Assembly: GCA_027449725.1 (NCBI GenBank)
Contig: DAIDLB010000226.1
Location: forward strand, 1-8,413
Reading direction: 5' to 3'
Length of the DNA: 8,413 nucleotides
From: Chlamydiota bacterium
GTDB lineage: Bacteria; Chlamydiota; Chlamydiia; Chlamydiales; SM23-39
This document shows, piece after piece, positions 1 to 5,843 of this stretch. The notes below the pieces were generated by a model. The model was not told the DNA's origin and made no database searches. It was given only the letters and a program-made list of their open reading frames with translations. Made by a program: the position numbers and the translations under genes. Position 1 is the stretch's first letter. Every line of letters starts with the position of its first letter.

Positions 1-30
1 GCATGCGCGATCTAGATGCGGAGGAGATCT

Positions 31-1149
31 TCAATCGGTTTTCACAGTGGACAATAAGCGGTCAAAGTCGACATGCCCTTCCACCAGCCGGATCGCCTGG
101 CGCACCTTGACGGTATCTTCTGTCCGGATCTTCGAAATATGGCTTCCAATCATCTTCATGGCGATAAACGAACTGACAGGAACGTAGAGCAGCGGAATAT
201 CGGCCCGCTTGATCTGTTCGACGAGCGAGTCCTTGGGGGGCTGCCTGCCTGTCAGGATCATCCCGATTTCGAGGTCTTCCCCCGCATGGGCGATTTTTGT
301 GTCCCAATAGCGGGTGAGCGTGGCCAGGATGATGTCTTCGCGGCCTGCGGGTGTAACAATCAGCTGATGAGGGACAATCATCGATTTGTAAATTTCTACC
401 GAGCTGGCCACCAGCCGGATATGTCTGAAGTGGCGGAGGCGGTGGTTTTTTCCCGTTACAAGCTCCGCCTGAAAAAGGAGTTCGAAGTCTTGCATCGATG
501 GGGAGCTGAGGAACGCATTATAGGGGATGCAGCCGAGGAGTGGAATGTTCCAGCGGCTCAGCGCTTTTGTCATGTACTCGAGGATCATCTCCCGCTTGTC
601 TTCCAGGACGCGGTTGAGGATTACCCCTGCGACGGGAGCGCCGTGGTGCTTGCACATCTGGATGTTGAGCGCCAATTCGTCAAAGCTCGAACCGAGACCT
701 CCCGGTGCAATGAGCAAAACCTGTACGCCAAGCATTTTGGCGACTTGCGCGTTATTCAAATCGACGATCGAGCCGACTCCGGTATGTCCGGTCCCTTCAA
801 TGACAGTGATCTTGGAGTGCCGGCAGATTGCCTGGTAGGCGTTTTGGATCCGCTCCGTCATATCGCCATGATCGATCTTTCCATCGAGATAGCCGCGCGT
901 AAAGCCCTTTGGAAATAGGACCGGGCTCATCTCTTCGCAGGTCTCTTTCAGATGGAAATGGTCTTTAAACAAGATGACGTCTTTATCGACCGGATTTCCA
1001 GACGCTGTAGTCACATGCTCTTGACCTACCGGTTTTAAAAATCCGACGGAGCCGAGCCGCTTTTGTAGTCCTGATACAAGGCCGAGGCAGCTTGTCGTCT
1101 TCCCAACGTTTTGGCCAGTTGCCGCGACAAAAAAACCGGATGCGCTCAT
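31..1149 (-). CDS. Stand-alone BioD-like P-loop / DRTGG-domain protein (phosphotransacetylase N-terminal-type, COG0857-like)
   Basis: A 372-residue cytoplasmic protein with no signal peptide or membrane segment. The N-terminal half is a dethiobiotin-synthetase-like P-loop fold: the ATGQNVGKTT nucleotide loop at residues 10-19 (Lys17), KPVG at 39-42, EGTGHTG at 118-124, DLNNA at 130-134, and GVILNRV at 175-181. The C-terminal part matches the DRTGG domain, with TPAGREDII at 266-274 and GMILTGRQ at 295-302. This two-domain layout is the known N-terminal regulatory region of long phosphotransacetylases, and it also occurs as a separate protein in several phyla. The catalytic phosphate-acetyltransferase domain is absent, and no cut-short tail is seen after the normal-looking DRTGG end. 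It is therefore probably a nucleotide-binding regulator rather than an acetyltransferase or a true BioD. The ATG start is preceded by AGGAAGG (1151-1157), which fits. The family call is firm; the biochemical role is unknown. Confidence 0.85.
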   Translation of the reverse strand: MSASGFFVAATGQNVGKTTSCLGLVSGLQKRLGSVGFLKPVGQEHVTTASGNPVDKDVILFKDHFHLKETCEEMSPVLFPKGFTRGYLDGKIDHGDMTERIQNAYQAICRHSKITVIEGTGHTGVGSIVDLNNAQVAKMLGVQVLLIAPGGLGSSFDELALNIQMCKHHGAPVAGVILNRVLEDKREMILEYMTKALSRWNIPLLGCIPYNAFLSSPSMQDFELLFQAELVTGKNHRLRHFRHIRLVASSVEIYKSMIVPHQLIVTPAGREDIILATLTRYWDTKIAHAGEDLEIGMILTGRQPPKDSLVEQIKRADIPLLYVPVSSFIAMKMIGSHISKIRTEDTVKVRQAIRLVEGHVDFDRLLSTVKTD

Positions 1150-1195
1150 GCCTTCCTGTATAGCATATTTATCACCCGACTTAAAGGTAAAAAAT

Positions 1196-1201
1196 ATTAT
1201 A
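1196..1201 (-). promoter_or_regulatory. Possible -10 element for the BioD-like/DRTGG gene
   Basis: A perfect TATAAT on the minus strand lies 47 bases before the start codon, in the AT-rich divergent spacer. No convincing -35 hexamer was found 16-19 bases upstream of it, and such AT-rich DNA gives this hexamer easily by chance, so the call is weak. Confidence 0.25.
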
Positions 1202-1226
1202 TTTGTAATAGTATTTAATTTATTGA

Positions 1227-1255
1227 TTGAATTGTATTTATTAATAAGGTATTAT
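1227..1255 (+). promoter_or_regulatory. Candidate sigma70-type promoter for the 379-residue unknown protein
   Basis: TTGAAT (1227-1232, four of six matches to TTGACA) and TATTAT (1250-1255, five of six matches to TATAAT) are separated by exactly 17 bases. Transcription would start near 1262, giving a leader of about 27 bases that contains the strong ribosome binding site. The spacer is very AT-rich, so chance matches are likely, but the spacing and the position relative to the gene are both right. Confidence 0.45.
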
Positions 1256-1277
1256 TAATGTTTAGTATTAAAAAAAG

Positions 1278-1282
1278 GGAGG
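1278..1282 (+). promoter_or_regulatory. Strong Shine-Dalgarno site for the gene starting at 1289
   Basis: GGAGG lies inside the purine run AGGGAGGGGG, six bases before ATG 1289. This is the best ribosome binding site in the window. It fixes the start of the rightward gene and suggests it is well translated. Confidence 0.8.
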
Positions 1283-1288
1283 GGGATT

Positions 1289-2428
1289 ATGGCGTCAGAA
1301 TTAATTAGTTCAAGTGAGAGAAGTTCTCCTATACGTGAAAAAGAAATTGAAAAAGAAGAAGAAAATTCTTTAAGCGTCAGAACGGGTGAAGTGGCGGAGT
1401 CGGTATTTTCCGAAATTGGGGAGCGAGGATCTCCCCTCCTCGAGCCGATTGATCGCGTTGTGTCCATTAGAACTTCGCCAAACCGCAATCTGGTTCGTTC
1501 GATTGAGAGTGGGGCGATCGGAATGTACACGCGGATGCTGTCGGAGATCAAATCAAATCAGCTGAATGAGAAATTTCGAAAGAATGGAGAGGTCACGATA
1601 CAGGCTTTTATGCTCTTTGAACGCGTCCTCAATAAATTTAAAAATGGCGATCGGGAGTGCTATCAAGAGTTGGTCGAATTTTTGAAGCGGCATCACCTCG
1701 GGTTTCACGAGGACAATTACCAGGATGAAAACGGGGTTTTTTCGCCTGAAATCTTCCTAACGTCCGTAGAGGCTACGGCGAAAGTTTTAGCCTATGCTTA
1801 CGGTCATGCGCGACGAAAGAATCTACTGCCCATTTTCTTTCAGCTCGCCTTGAGCGACGGGGGGTGTTTTCAAGCCAGATCGAATATGATTTTGGAATAT
1901 GGAGCGCTTATCGACAACCCTGAGGCAAATAAAGAGTTATTGAAGGCGCTCATAAAAATCTTTAGCGTTAGACATTCCTCTTGCAAGCTTCCTGTGGATT
2001 TAGATCAGTTTATGATTTTTATTAAGAAGACGAGCCTTTCTTTGGATAATTTCGGCGTCGATAGCCAAAATCTCAGGGAGGATCCCCTGATCCAGGAGTT
2101 GACCACAAAAAACTATTTTACTCGCCGGGGGGGCGTTGATGTCGTTGCAGAGGTATATGGACACTTCACTGTCTGGATGATGGAAGGAAATACAGGGAGA
2201 AGATCATTCAAGAGCTATATCAAGGAAAAGATGGATGACGTTCTGAACGGCGCGCAAAAAACGGATAATGGTTTGGAAAAGTTGATCGACCAGATGCTCG
2301 CAACTTATTCGGAGTATCCGCTAAGCGATTTTCTTAAGGAAGAGAAGCCGGTCAGAGCAAGACAAAGCGGCCCGGTAAGTGATGACGTTGTTATTGATGA
2401 TTTTTTATTTGGGGTGGATGAGGAGTAA
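1289..2428 (+). CDS. Hypothetical protein of unknown family, 379 residues; possible secreted effector
   Basis: I do not recognise the family. The start is secured by a GGAGG site six bases upstream and a promoter-like pair before that. The N-terminus (residues 1-30) is rich in Ser and Glu and looks disordered, with an acidic/basic run KEIEKEEEN at 18-26. From about residue 70 to 345 the protein appears globular and mainly helical. A distinctive segment is LALSDGGCFQARSNMILEYG at 186-205, with a Cys flanked by conserved-looking residues. The tail is acidic (DDFLFGVDEE). There is no signal peptide or membrane helix. The disordered Ser-rich N-terminus is compatible with a type III secretion substrate, but that is inference from composition only. 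Base composition is low in G+C (24 of 60 in both hand-counted lines, 1561-1620 and 2161-2220), unlike the hydrolase gene further right. Its 3' end overlaps the convergent gene by 38 bases. Confidence 0.85.
   Translation: MASELISSSERSSPIREKEIEKEEENSLSVRTGEVAESVFSEIGERGSPLLEPIDRVVSIRTSPNRNLVRSIESGAIGMYTRMLSEIKSNQLNEKFRKNGEVTIQAFMLFERVLNKFKNGDRECYQELVEFLKRHHLGFHEDNYQDENGVFSPEIFLTSVEATAKVLAYAYGHARRKNLLPIFFQLALSDGGCFQARSNMILEYGALIDNPEANKELLKALIKIFSVRHSSCKLPVDLDQFMIFIKKTSLSLDNFGVDSQNLREDPLIQELTTKNYFTRRGGVDVVAEVYGHFTVWMMEGNTGRRSFKSYIKEKMDDVLNGAQKTDNGLEKLIDQMLATYSEYPLSDFLKEEKPVRARQSGPVSDDVVIDDFLFGVDEE
2391..2428. other. 38-base tail-to-tail overlap of two convergent genes
   Basis: The TAA of the rightward gene is at 2426-2428, and the TAA of the leftward gene (TTA on the plus strand) is at 2391-2393. 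Each strand of the overlap codes the last dozen residues of its protein: an acidic tail on the plus strand and a Pro/His/Asn-rich tail on the minus strand. No terminator lies between the genes, so transcripts probably overlap by at least this length. Confidence 0.8.
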
Positions 2429-3149
2429 TCGATTCGATTTTTTGAATGTAGGCTGTTAAATTGCTGTAATACGGGTTGTTGAGAACTCCATTTTTCATCT
2501 GTTTATAAGAGGCTTCGGCGTTTTTGCCGAAGCCTGTATCTTGAAATTCCGACCCGATTTTTAAACTGAGAAGTTCGATCAAGATCTGCCTGTCTTCTTC
2601 TTCGGCCGGCATCTGCCAGGAGCCGCAATAGGTTTCGTTCGTGCTGAAGCGGTCTTTATACCTTTCATAGATCTTTTGAGAATGGCCGGATAGCTGTTGA
2701 ATCAGATAGTGGAGCTGGAATGAATCCGTTGTATAAACCAATGGATAGGCGTCCCACTGATCGGGCGCAAGTTTTTTTTGAAGGATTCTTTTGCAGATCA
2801 AGGCGGTTTGATATTCTATGTGTTCATAGTCTTTTACAAACTCATCCGGATCGAGCTTATCGATTCTGTTGACGAGAGACTGGAAGTAGCTTTTTTGAGA
2901 AAGATTGACCAGTTCAAAGAGTGCGGATTCGACTGCGAATGAAGAAGGGGTGGCGCCTTGAAAGAGAGAAGGATCGAGGGCAATGGTATCGTGGGCGGGA
3001 TTGGCGGACGCGCCGAAGCCGCATTTTGCGACCGTGAATTCAACTCGATTAAGTAAATCCTTTAATTTGTCATTCTCGGCAAATGGATAAAGGCTGTCTT
3101 TCAAATTCTTTAAGGCTGCTCGATGGGTGTTTGTAGGGCTTATGGACAT
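2391..3149 (-). CDS. Hypothetical protein of unknown family, 252 residues
   Basis: I do not recognise the family with confidence. The protein has no signal peptide or membrane segment and looks globular and helical. Notable parts are the segment TVAKCGFGASANPAHDTIALDP at about 39-60 (short strands likely), two helices around ESALFELVNLSQ (74-85) and EFVKDYEHIEYQTA (103-116), and a tail rich in Tyr and Asn followed by PHPPQIKNHQ. The layout of a hydrophobic FELVN helix followed by a helix with E..E resembles peptidase-like effector families. However, no HExxH zinc motif is present, so no enzymatic activity is claimed. ATG 3149 has a modest GGAA site five bases upstream. A promoter-like pair lies in the 63-base gap after the hydrolase gene, so it can be expressed on its own or as the end of the leftward operon. 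Confidence 0.8.
   Translation of the reverse strand: MSISPTNTHRAALKNLKDSLYPFAENDKLKDLLNRVEFTVAKCGFGASANPAHDTIALDPSLFQGATPSSFAVESALFELVNLSQKSYFQSLVNRIDKLDPDEFVKDYEHIEYQTALICKRILQKKLAPDQWDAYPLVYTTDSFQLHYLIQQLSGHSQKIYERYKDRFSTNETYCGSWQMPAEEEDRQILIELLSLKIGSEFQDTGFGKNAEASYKQMKNGVLNNPYYSNLTAYIQKIESITPHPPQIKNHQ
2510..2535. repeat. Perfect 10-base-pair inverted repeat with six-base loop (hairpin)
   Basis: AGGCTTCGGC (2510-2519) pairs perfectly with GCCGAAGCCT (2526-2535) across a GTTTTT loop. It lies 82 bases beyond the stop of the rightward gene and inside the coding sequence of the leftward gene (codons for GFGKNAEA, residues 206-213). It is GC-rich and would be stable in RNA of either strand. There is no T-run after the stem, so it is not a classical intrinsic terminator. 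It could still act as a 3' end or pausing signal for the rightward transcript. Confidence 0.6.
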
Positions 3150-3179
3150 ACCGTTCCAAATGGGATCAAAATTTTAAGT

Positions 3180-3208
3180 ATTTTAGCATGCTTTTAGGTT
3201 TAAAACAA
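3180..3208 (-). promoter_or_regulatory. Candidate sigma70-type promoter for the 252-residue gene
   Basis: On the minus strand TTGTTT (3208-3203, three of six matches to TTGACA) and TAAAAT (3185-3180, five of six matches to TATAAT) are separated by 17 bases. The predicted start of transcription is about 24 bases before ATG 3149. It lies entirely in the 63-base AT-rich gap between genes. The -35 match is weak, and readthrough from the hydrolase gene is an alternative. Confidence 0.4.
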
Positions 3209-3212
3209 GAGC

Positions 3213-5189
3213 CTATAAATATTTAGAGAATTTCGGCATGTTGCAAGAAGGGCACTTTTCAATTTCAATCCGTTTATTGAGATATTCCTGGACGGCAATA
3301 ATATAGCTGCCATGGCTCCAAGTGAGAGGGGAGATCGAAAGAGGTTCCAGTGTGTTGGGATCGATCTGTTCGGCCAGGGTTCCGCTGGGCAAGGCGCGAT
3401 TGGCTACCCATTCCAGGATCTCAAGGGCGCTTTGCAGATCCGCTAGGCTATTGGCCTTGGCAATCGCGTATTGGGCCATCCAGAGCGTTGCGATGAACCA
3501 GGGGTTTGGTTCATTTCCTCGCCGGTAATAAGGGTCATTTTCGTAACGGGCAAGTCCTCCGCCATCCGTTTTGACCCAAAGTTTTTCCCGGATCTGGTCC
3601 ATGGTGCTTTTGACCCTCTCGTCGTTTGCATCATAGGCGCCAAACGCAAAGATTCCATAGAGGCTCGCATCGAGCGCGGCGTCGATTTCTTTCGACCCGT
3701 CTGGATGAAATCGGATCATCCGGGCAAAGCGCCTCTCTTTTTCCAGATAGAGGTGCGCGTCCATGGCGCTGCGCATCTCTTCCGCCCCTTGCCGGTACTC
3801 CTCCGCGAGGCCGCTTTCACCGAAGAGGGCGGCGAAATGGGCGGCGGCCATCAACCCTCCGAACACCGCAGAAACGGTGAAGGTCAAAATTCCCTGCCGC
3901 TCTTCCCAGAGGTCGAAGCTTGGAAGAGGAAGGCCGGTCTTCAAGTCGCGGTAATTCATCAGGAAGTCGGCCATCTTCCGGATAAAAGGGTTGTAGAGGG
4001 TCTTAATCAGCTCAAGGTCCTTGAAGATCTTGTAGTGGTTCCAAAGGGCCCAGAGGACAAGCGCCGTCTCATCTTCCTGGATAGGGAGCTGCGGCTTTTT
4101 ATCTTTGATCCAAGGATGCCAAGAGCTGGCGAGCGCGCCTGAGGGAGTGTATTTGTGGAGAAAATAGCCTTCTTCCGTCAAAATTTTCGCGCAGAACTGG
4201 TAGAAGCTCCGGGTGATGTCGTAGCCTGCCAGATCGAGGCCATAGGCGACGAGCGCGCCGTCGCGCGGCCACATATAGCTGTAGGTGTCGCTATTGAAGT
4301 CGACGGCGTCCGAATCGTTGCCGGCGATGATGCTGCCGCAGTTGTTGATCTGCGTGCGGCAGATGAGAAGGCTCCGTTTGTAGAGCCAAAGAACCTTTTC
4401 AGGAAGAAGCTTCGGGTTGAGCTTTTCCTGGGTGGCCCAGAGCTTCCAGAAATTGGACGTTCTCTGGAAAATGGTTTCCGGCGTCTTTTTCCTGACAAAG
4501 AGATCGAGGAGGCTCACCTCTTTCCAGTTTGTTCCTGCAGCGATCCAGTAAAAGCAGCTCTCTCTTCCTTTGGGCAAAAGCGTAAGCGGGATCCCGGCGA
4601 CCGAATCGACCGAGCCCTGGGCAATGGGGTTGCCGCTGAGGAGGCCGTCCTCAGCATCCTTCCAGGTTCCTTGCAGTTCCCGTTCCTTTTTGCCTGTGGC
4701 AAAGAGATCGATCCCGAATTTGTTGTTCGCCCGGATATTGATGAGAAAATAACGCTCGTCCTTGTAGTGGAGAAGGCAGTTTTGTTCCGGCTTGAAAGCG
4801 GCCGTATCGCCGATCTCATTGCCGTAGAGATGGAAGTCGTGCGCGAAAAAAAGGCGCACCTCCCTACCTCTCTCCAGCTCGTTTTCTACCGTTATTTTTT
4901 GTAGATAGAGGTTTTTTTCGTAATCGACGAGAGCGTTGACCCGGATCGTCAGATCCATTCCTCTAAATAACACGTCTGTGACAAGCGTGTCGTCGAGATA
5001 GCGCCTCTCTACCGTGAAGCCGTCGGGAATCCAGCGGAAATGACCGTCGACCCAAACGCCGAAGCGAAACCGCTCGCCTTTGGTATGGTTTTCCTGCCCG
5101 ACGTAGGGGAAATAGAATTCCCGCAGGATCGCATCCTGGTCGAAGGCGACGAGAATGTTTCCGTTGCCGATGGGAAGGTCTCTAGGCAT
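3213..5189 (-). CDS. Glycoside hydrolase family 15 protein (glucoamylase / glucodextranase type)
   Basis: A 658-residue enzyme of the usual length for prokaryotic GH15. Residues 1 to about 250 form the N-terminal beta-sandwich domain (opening MPRDLPIGNGNILVAFD), followed by the (alpha/alpha)6 catalytic barrel. Family hallmarks are YMWPRDGAL at 305-313, DLWEERQG at 426-433 with Glu429 as the expected catalytic acid, NEPNPWFIATLW at 559-570, and LAEQID at 605-610 with Glu607 as the expected catalytic base. The closing SPLTWSHGSYI is at 620-630. GH15 enzymes invert configuration and release glucose from non-reducing ends of alpha-glucans; some act on dextran or trehalose, and specificity cannot be read here. 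No signal peptide is present, so it is probably cytoplasmic and acts on glycogen or maltodextrins. The start is placed at ATG 5189 because family homology begins there. An earlier in-frame start at 5396 would add 69 unrelated residues inside the azoR gene. A C-terminal CPSC (646-649) is unusual. Confidence 0.92.
   Translation of the reverse strand: MPRDLPIGNGNILVAFDQDAILREFYFPYVGQENHTKGERFRFGVWVDGHFRWIPDGFTVERRYLDDTLVTDVLFRGMDLTIRVNALVDYEKNLYLQKITVENELERGREVRLFFAHDFHLYGNEIGDTAAFKPEQNCLLHYKDERYFLINIRANNKFGIDLFATGKKERELQGTWKDAEDGLLSGNPIAQGSVDSVAGIPLTLLPKGRESCFYWIAAGTNWKEVSLLDLFVRKKTPETIFQRTSNFWKLWATQEKLNPKLLPEKVLWLYKRSLLICRTQINNCGSIIAGNDSDAVDFNSDTYSYMWPRDGALVAYGLDLAGYDITRSFYQFCAKILTEEGYFLHKYTPSGALASSWHPWIKDKKPQLPIQEDETALVLWALWNHYKIFKDLELIKTLYNPFIRKMADFLMNYRDLKTGLPLPSFDLWEERQGILTFTVSAVFGGLMAAAHFAALFGESGLAEEYRQGAEEMRSAMDAHLYLEKERRFARMIRFHPDGSKEIDAALDASLYGIFAFGAYDANDERVKSTMDQIREKLWVKTDGGGLARYENDPYYRRGNEPNPWFIATLWMAQYAIAKANSLADLQSALEILEWVANRALPSGTLAEQIDPNTLEPLSISPLTWSHGSYIIAVQEYLNKRIEIEKCPSCNMPKFSKYL
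5182..5189 (-). other. Start-stop overlap coupling azoR and the GH15 gene
   Basis: The minus-strand sequence ATGCCTAG contains the ATG of the hydrolase (5189-5187) and the TAG of azoR (5184-5182) in different frames. There is only a weak Shine-Dalgarno match (GGCGG) upstream. This arrangement usually means ribosomes ending azoR re-initiate on the hydrolase, so the two proteins would be made together. Confidence 0.75.
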
Positions 5190-5811
5190 GAAAATCCGCC
5201 AGGAGTTTGAGGGTGGCCTCTTTCGCTTCCACGATTTTTCGCTTTTGCATCTCCTCTCCCATGTCCATCGGCTCTGCTCGGATAAAGACGATATCGGAAA
5301 TCCCGATAAAACCAAAGATCGTCCGTAGATAGGGCTCCTGATGGTCGAAGCGCTCCAATTCTCCGCCATACGAGCCGCCGCGGCTTGTGATGACAATCAT
5401 CTTCTTGTTTTTGACAAGCCCTTCCACGCTCCCGTCTTCCCTGTAGCGGAAAAGGTATCTCGGCTGGACGATGAGGTCGATATAGTGTTTGAGCATGTAC
5501 GGAATGGAGAAATTCCACATGGGGACGCTGAGTAAAAAGAGGTCGGCCGTCTTGAACCGCTCGATATGCTGGAGGATTTCCGCCCAGCTCTCCCGCAGGC
5601 TGCCGAAGATCTCTTTTCCCTGTAAGAGGACGTATTTGCCGCTGACGCTTTTCATGGAAAGAGAGGGGAGAGCTTCATTTCCTAAATCCAATTCGTCGAC
5701 GATCCAGCCGGGATTTTTTTCGAGAAACGCGGCGAGGAAGGGTTCGCTGATCTGCAGCGTCCTCGATTCCTCTCCGCGGGGAGTCGCGATGATATGAAGA
5801 AGTCTCAACAT
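5182..5811 (-). CDS. azoR: FMN-dependent NADH-azoreductase / NADH:quinone oxidoreductase (AzoR/AcpD family)
   Basis: A 209-residue flavodoxin-fold enzyme, close to the usual length of about 200. The FMN phosphate loop is at the end of the first strand (TPRGEESRT, 10-18). The conserved FMN ring-binding motif VPMWNFSIP is at 96-104, in the family position of MYNF, followed by LKHYIDLIVQPRYLFRY (107-123). The second FMN loop, TSRGG, is at 142-146. Family members are cytoplasmic dimers that use NADH for two-electron reduction of quinones and azo compounds, mainly protecting against quinone stress. ATG 5811 is chosen from the family N-terminus; the ribosome site is weak (GGCG). The gene starts 32 bases after the large upstream protein ends and overlaps the GH15 start by eight bases, so it sits in the middle of a probable leftward operon. 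Confidence 0.92.
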   Translation of the reverse strand: MLRLLHIIATPRGEESRTLQISEPFLAAFLEKNPGWIVDELDLGNEALPSLSMKSVSGKYVLLQGKEIFGSLRESWAEILQHIERFKTADLFLLSVPMWNFSIPYMLKHYIDLIVQPRYLFRYREDGSVEGLVKNKKMIVITSRGGSYGGELERFDHQEPYLRTIFGFIGISDIVFIRAEPMDMGEEMQKRKIVEAKEATLKLLADFHA

Positions 5812-5843
5812 ATCGCCACACTAGGAAATCAAGAGATTTTCGT

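Noticed and set aside
3..110. Plus-strand open frame at the left edge starting ATG and reading RDLDAEEIFNRFSQW
   Set aside because: The first 15 or so residues look protein-like and could be the tail of a convergent gene entering from the left. The rest is antisense to the well-supported DRTGG gene, with a Pro/Gly/Ser-rich antisense-type end, and no start signal can be seen.
73..918. 281-codon plus-strand open frame
   Set aside because: It lies wholly antisense to the BioD-like/DRTGG gene, which has clear family motifs; the translation has no recognisable domain and no ribosome site.
31..1149. Dethiobiotin synthase (bioD)
   Set aside because: The P-loop and KPV motifs are shared, but the protein is much longer than BioD, carries a DRTGG domain, and has no biotin genes nearby.
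2391..3149. Zinc metallopeptidase reading of the 252-residue protein
   Set aside because: The helix pattern around FELVN and EHIEYQ is suggestive, but there is no HExxH or other complete zinc ligand set.
3185..3192. AGCATGCT palindrome in the spacer after the GH15 gene
   Set aside because: Only eight bases, with no extension of pairing on either side; expected by chance and not a terminator.
3471..4904. Two long plus-strand open frames (223 and 249 codons)
   Set aside because: Both are antisense shadows of the GH15 gene, produced by its high G+C content; no ribosome site or domain.
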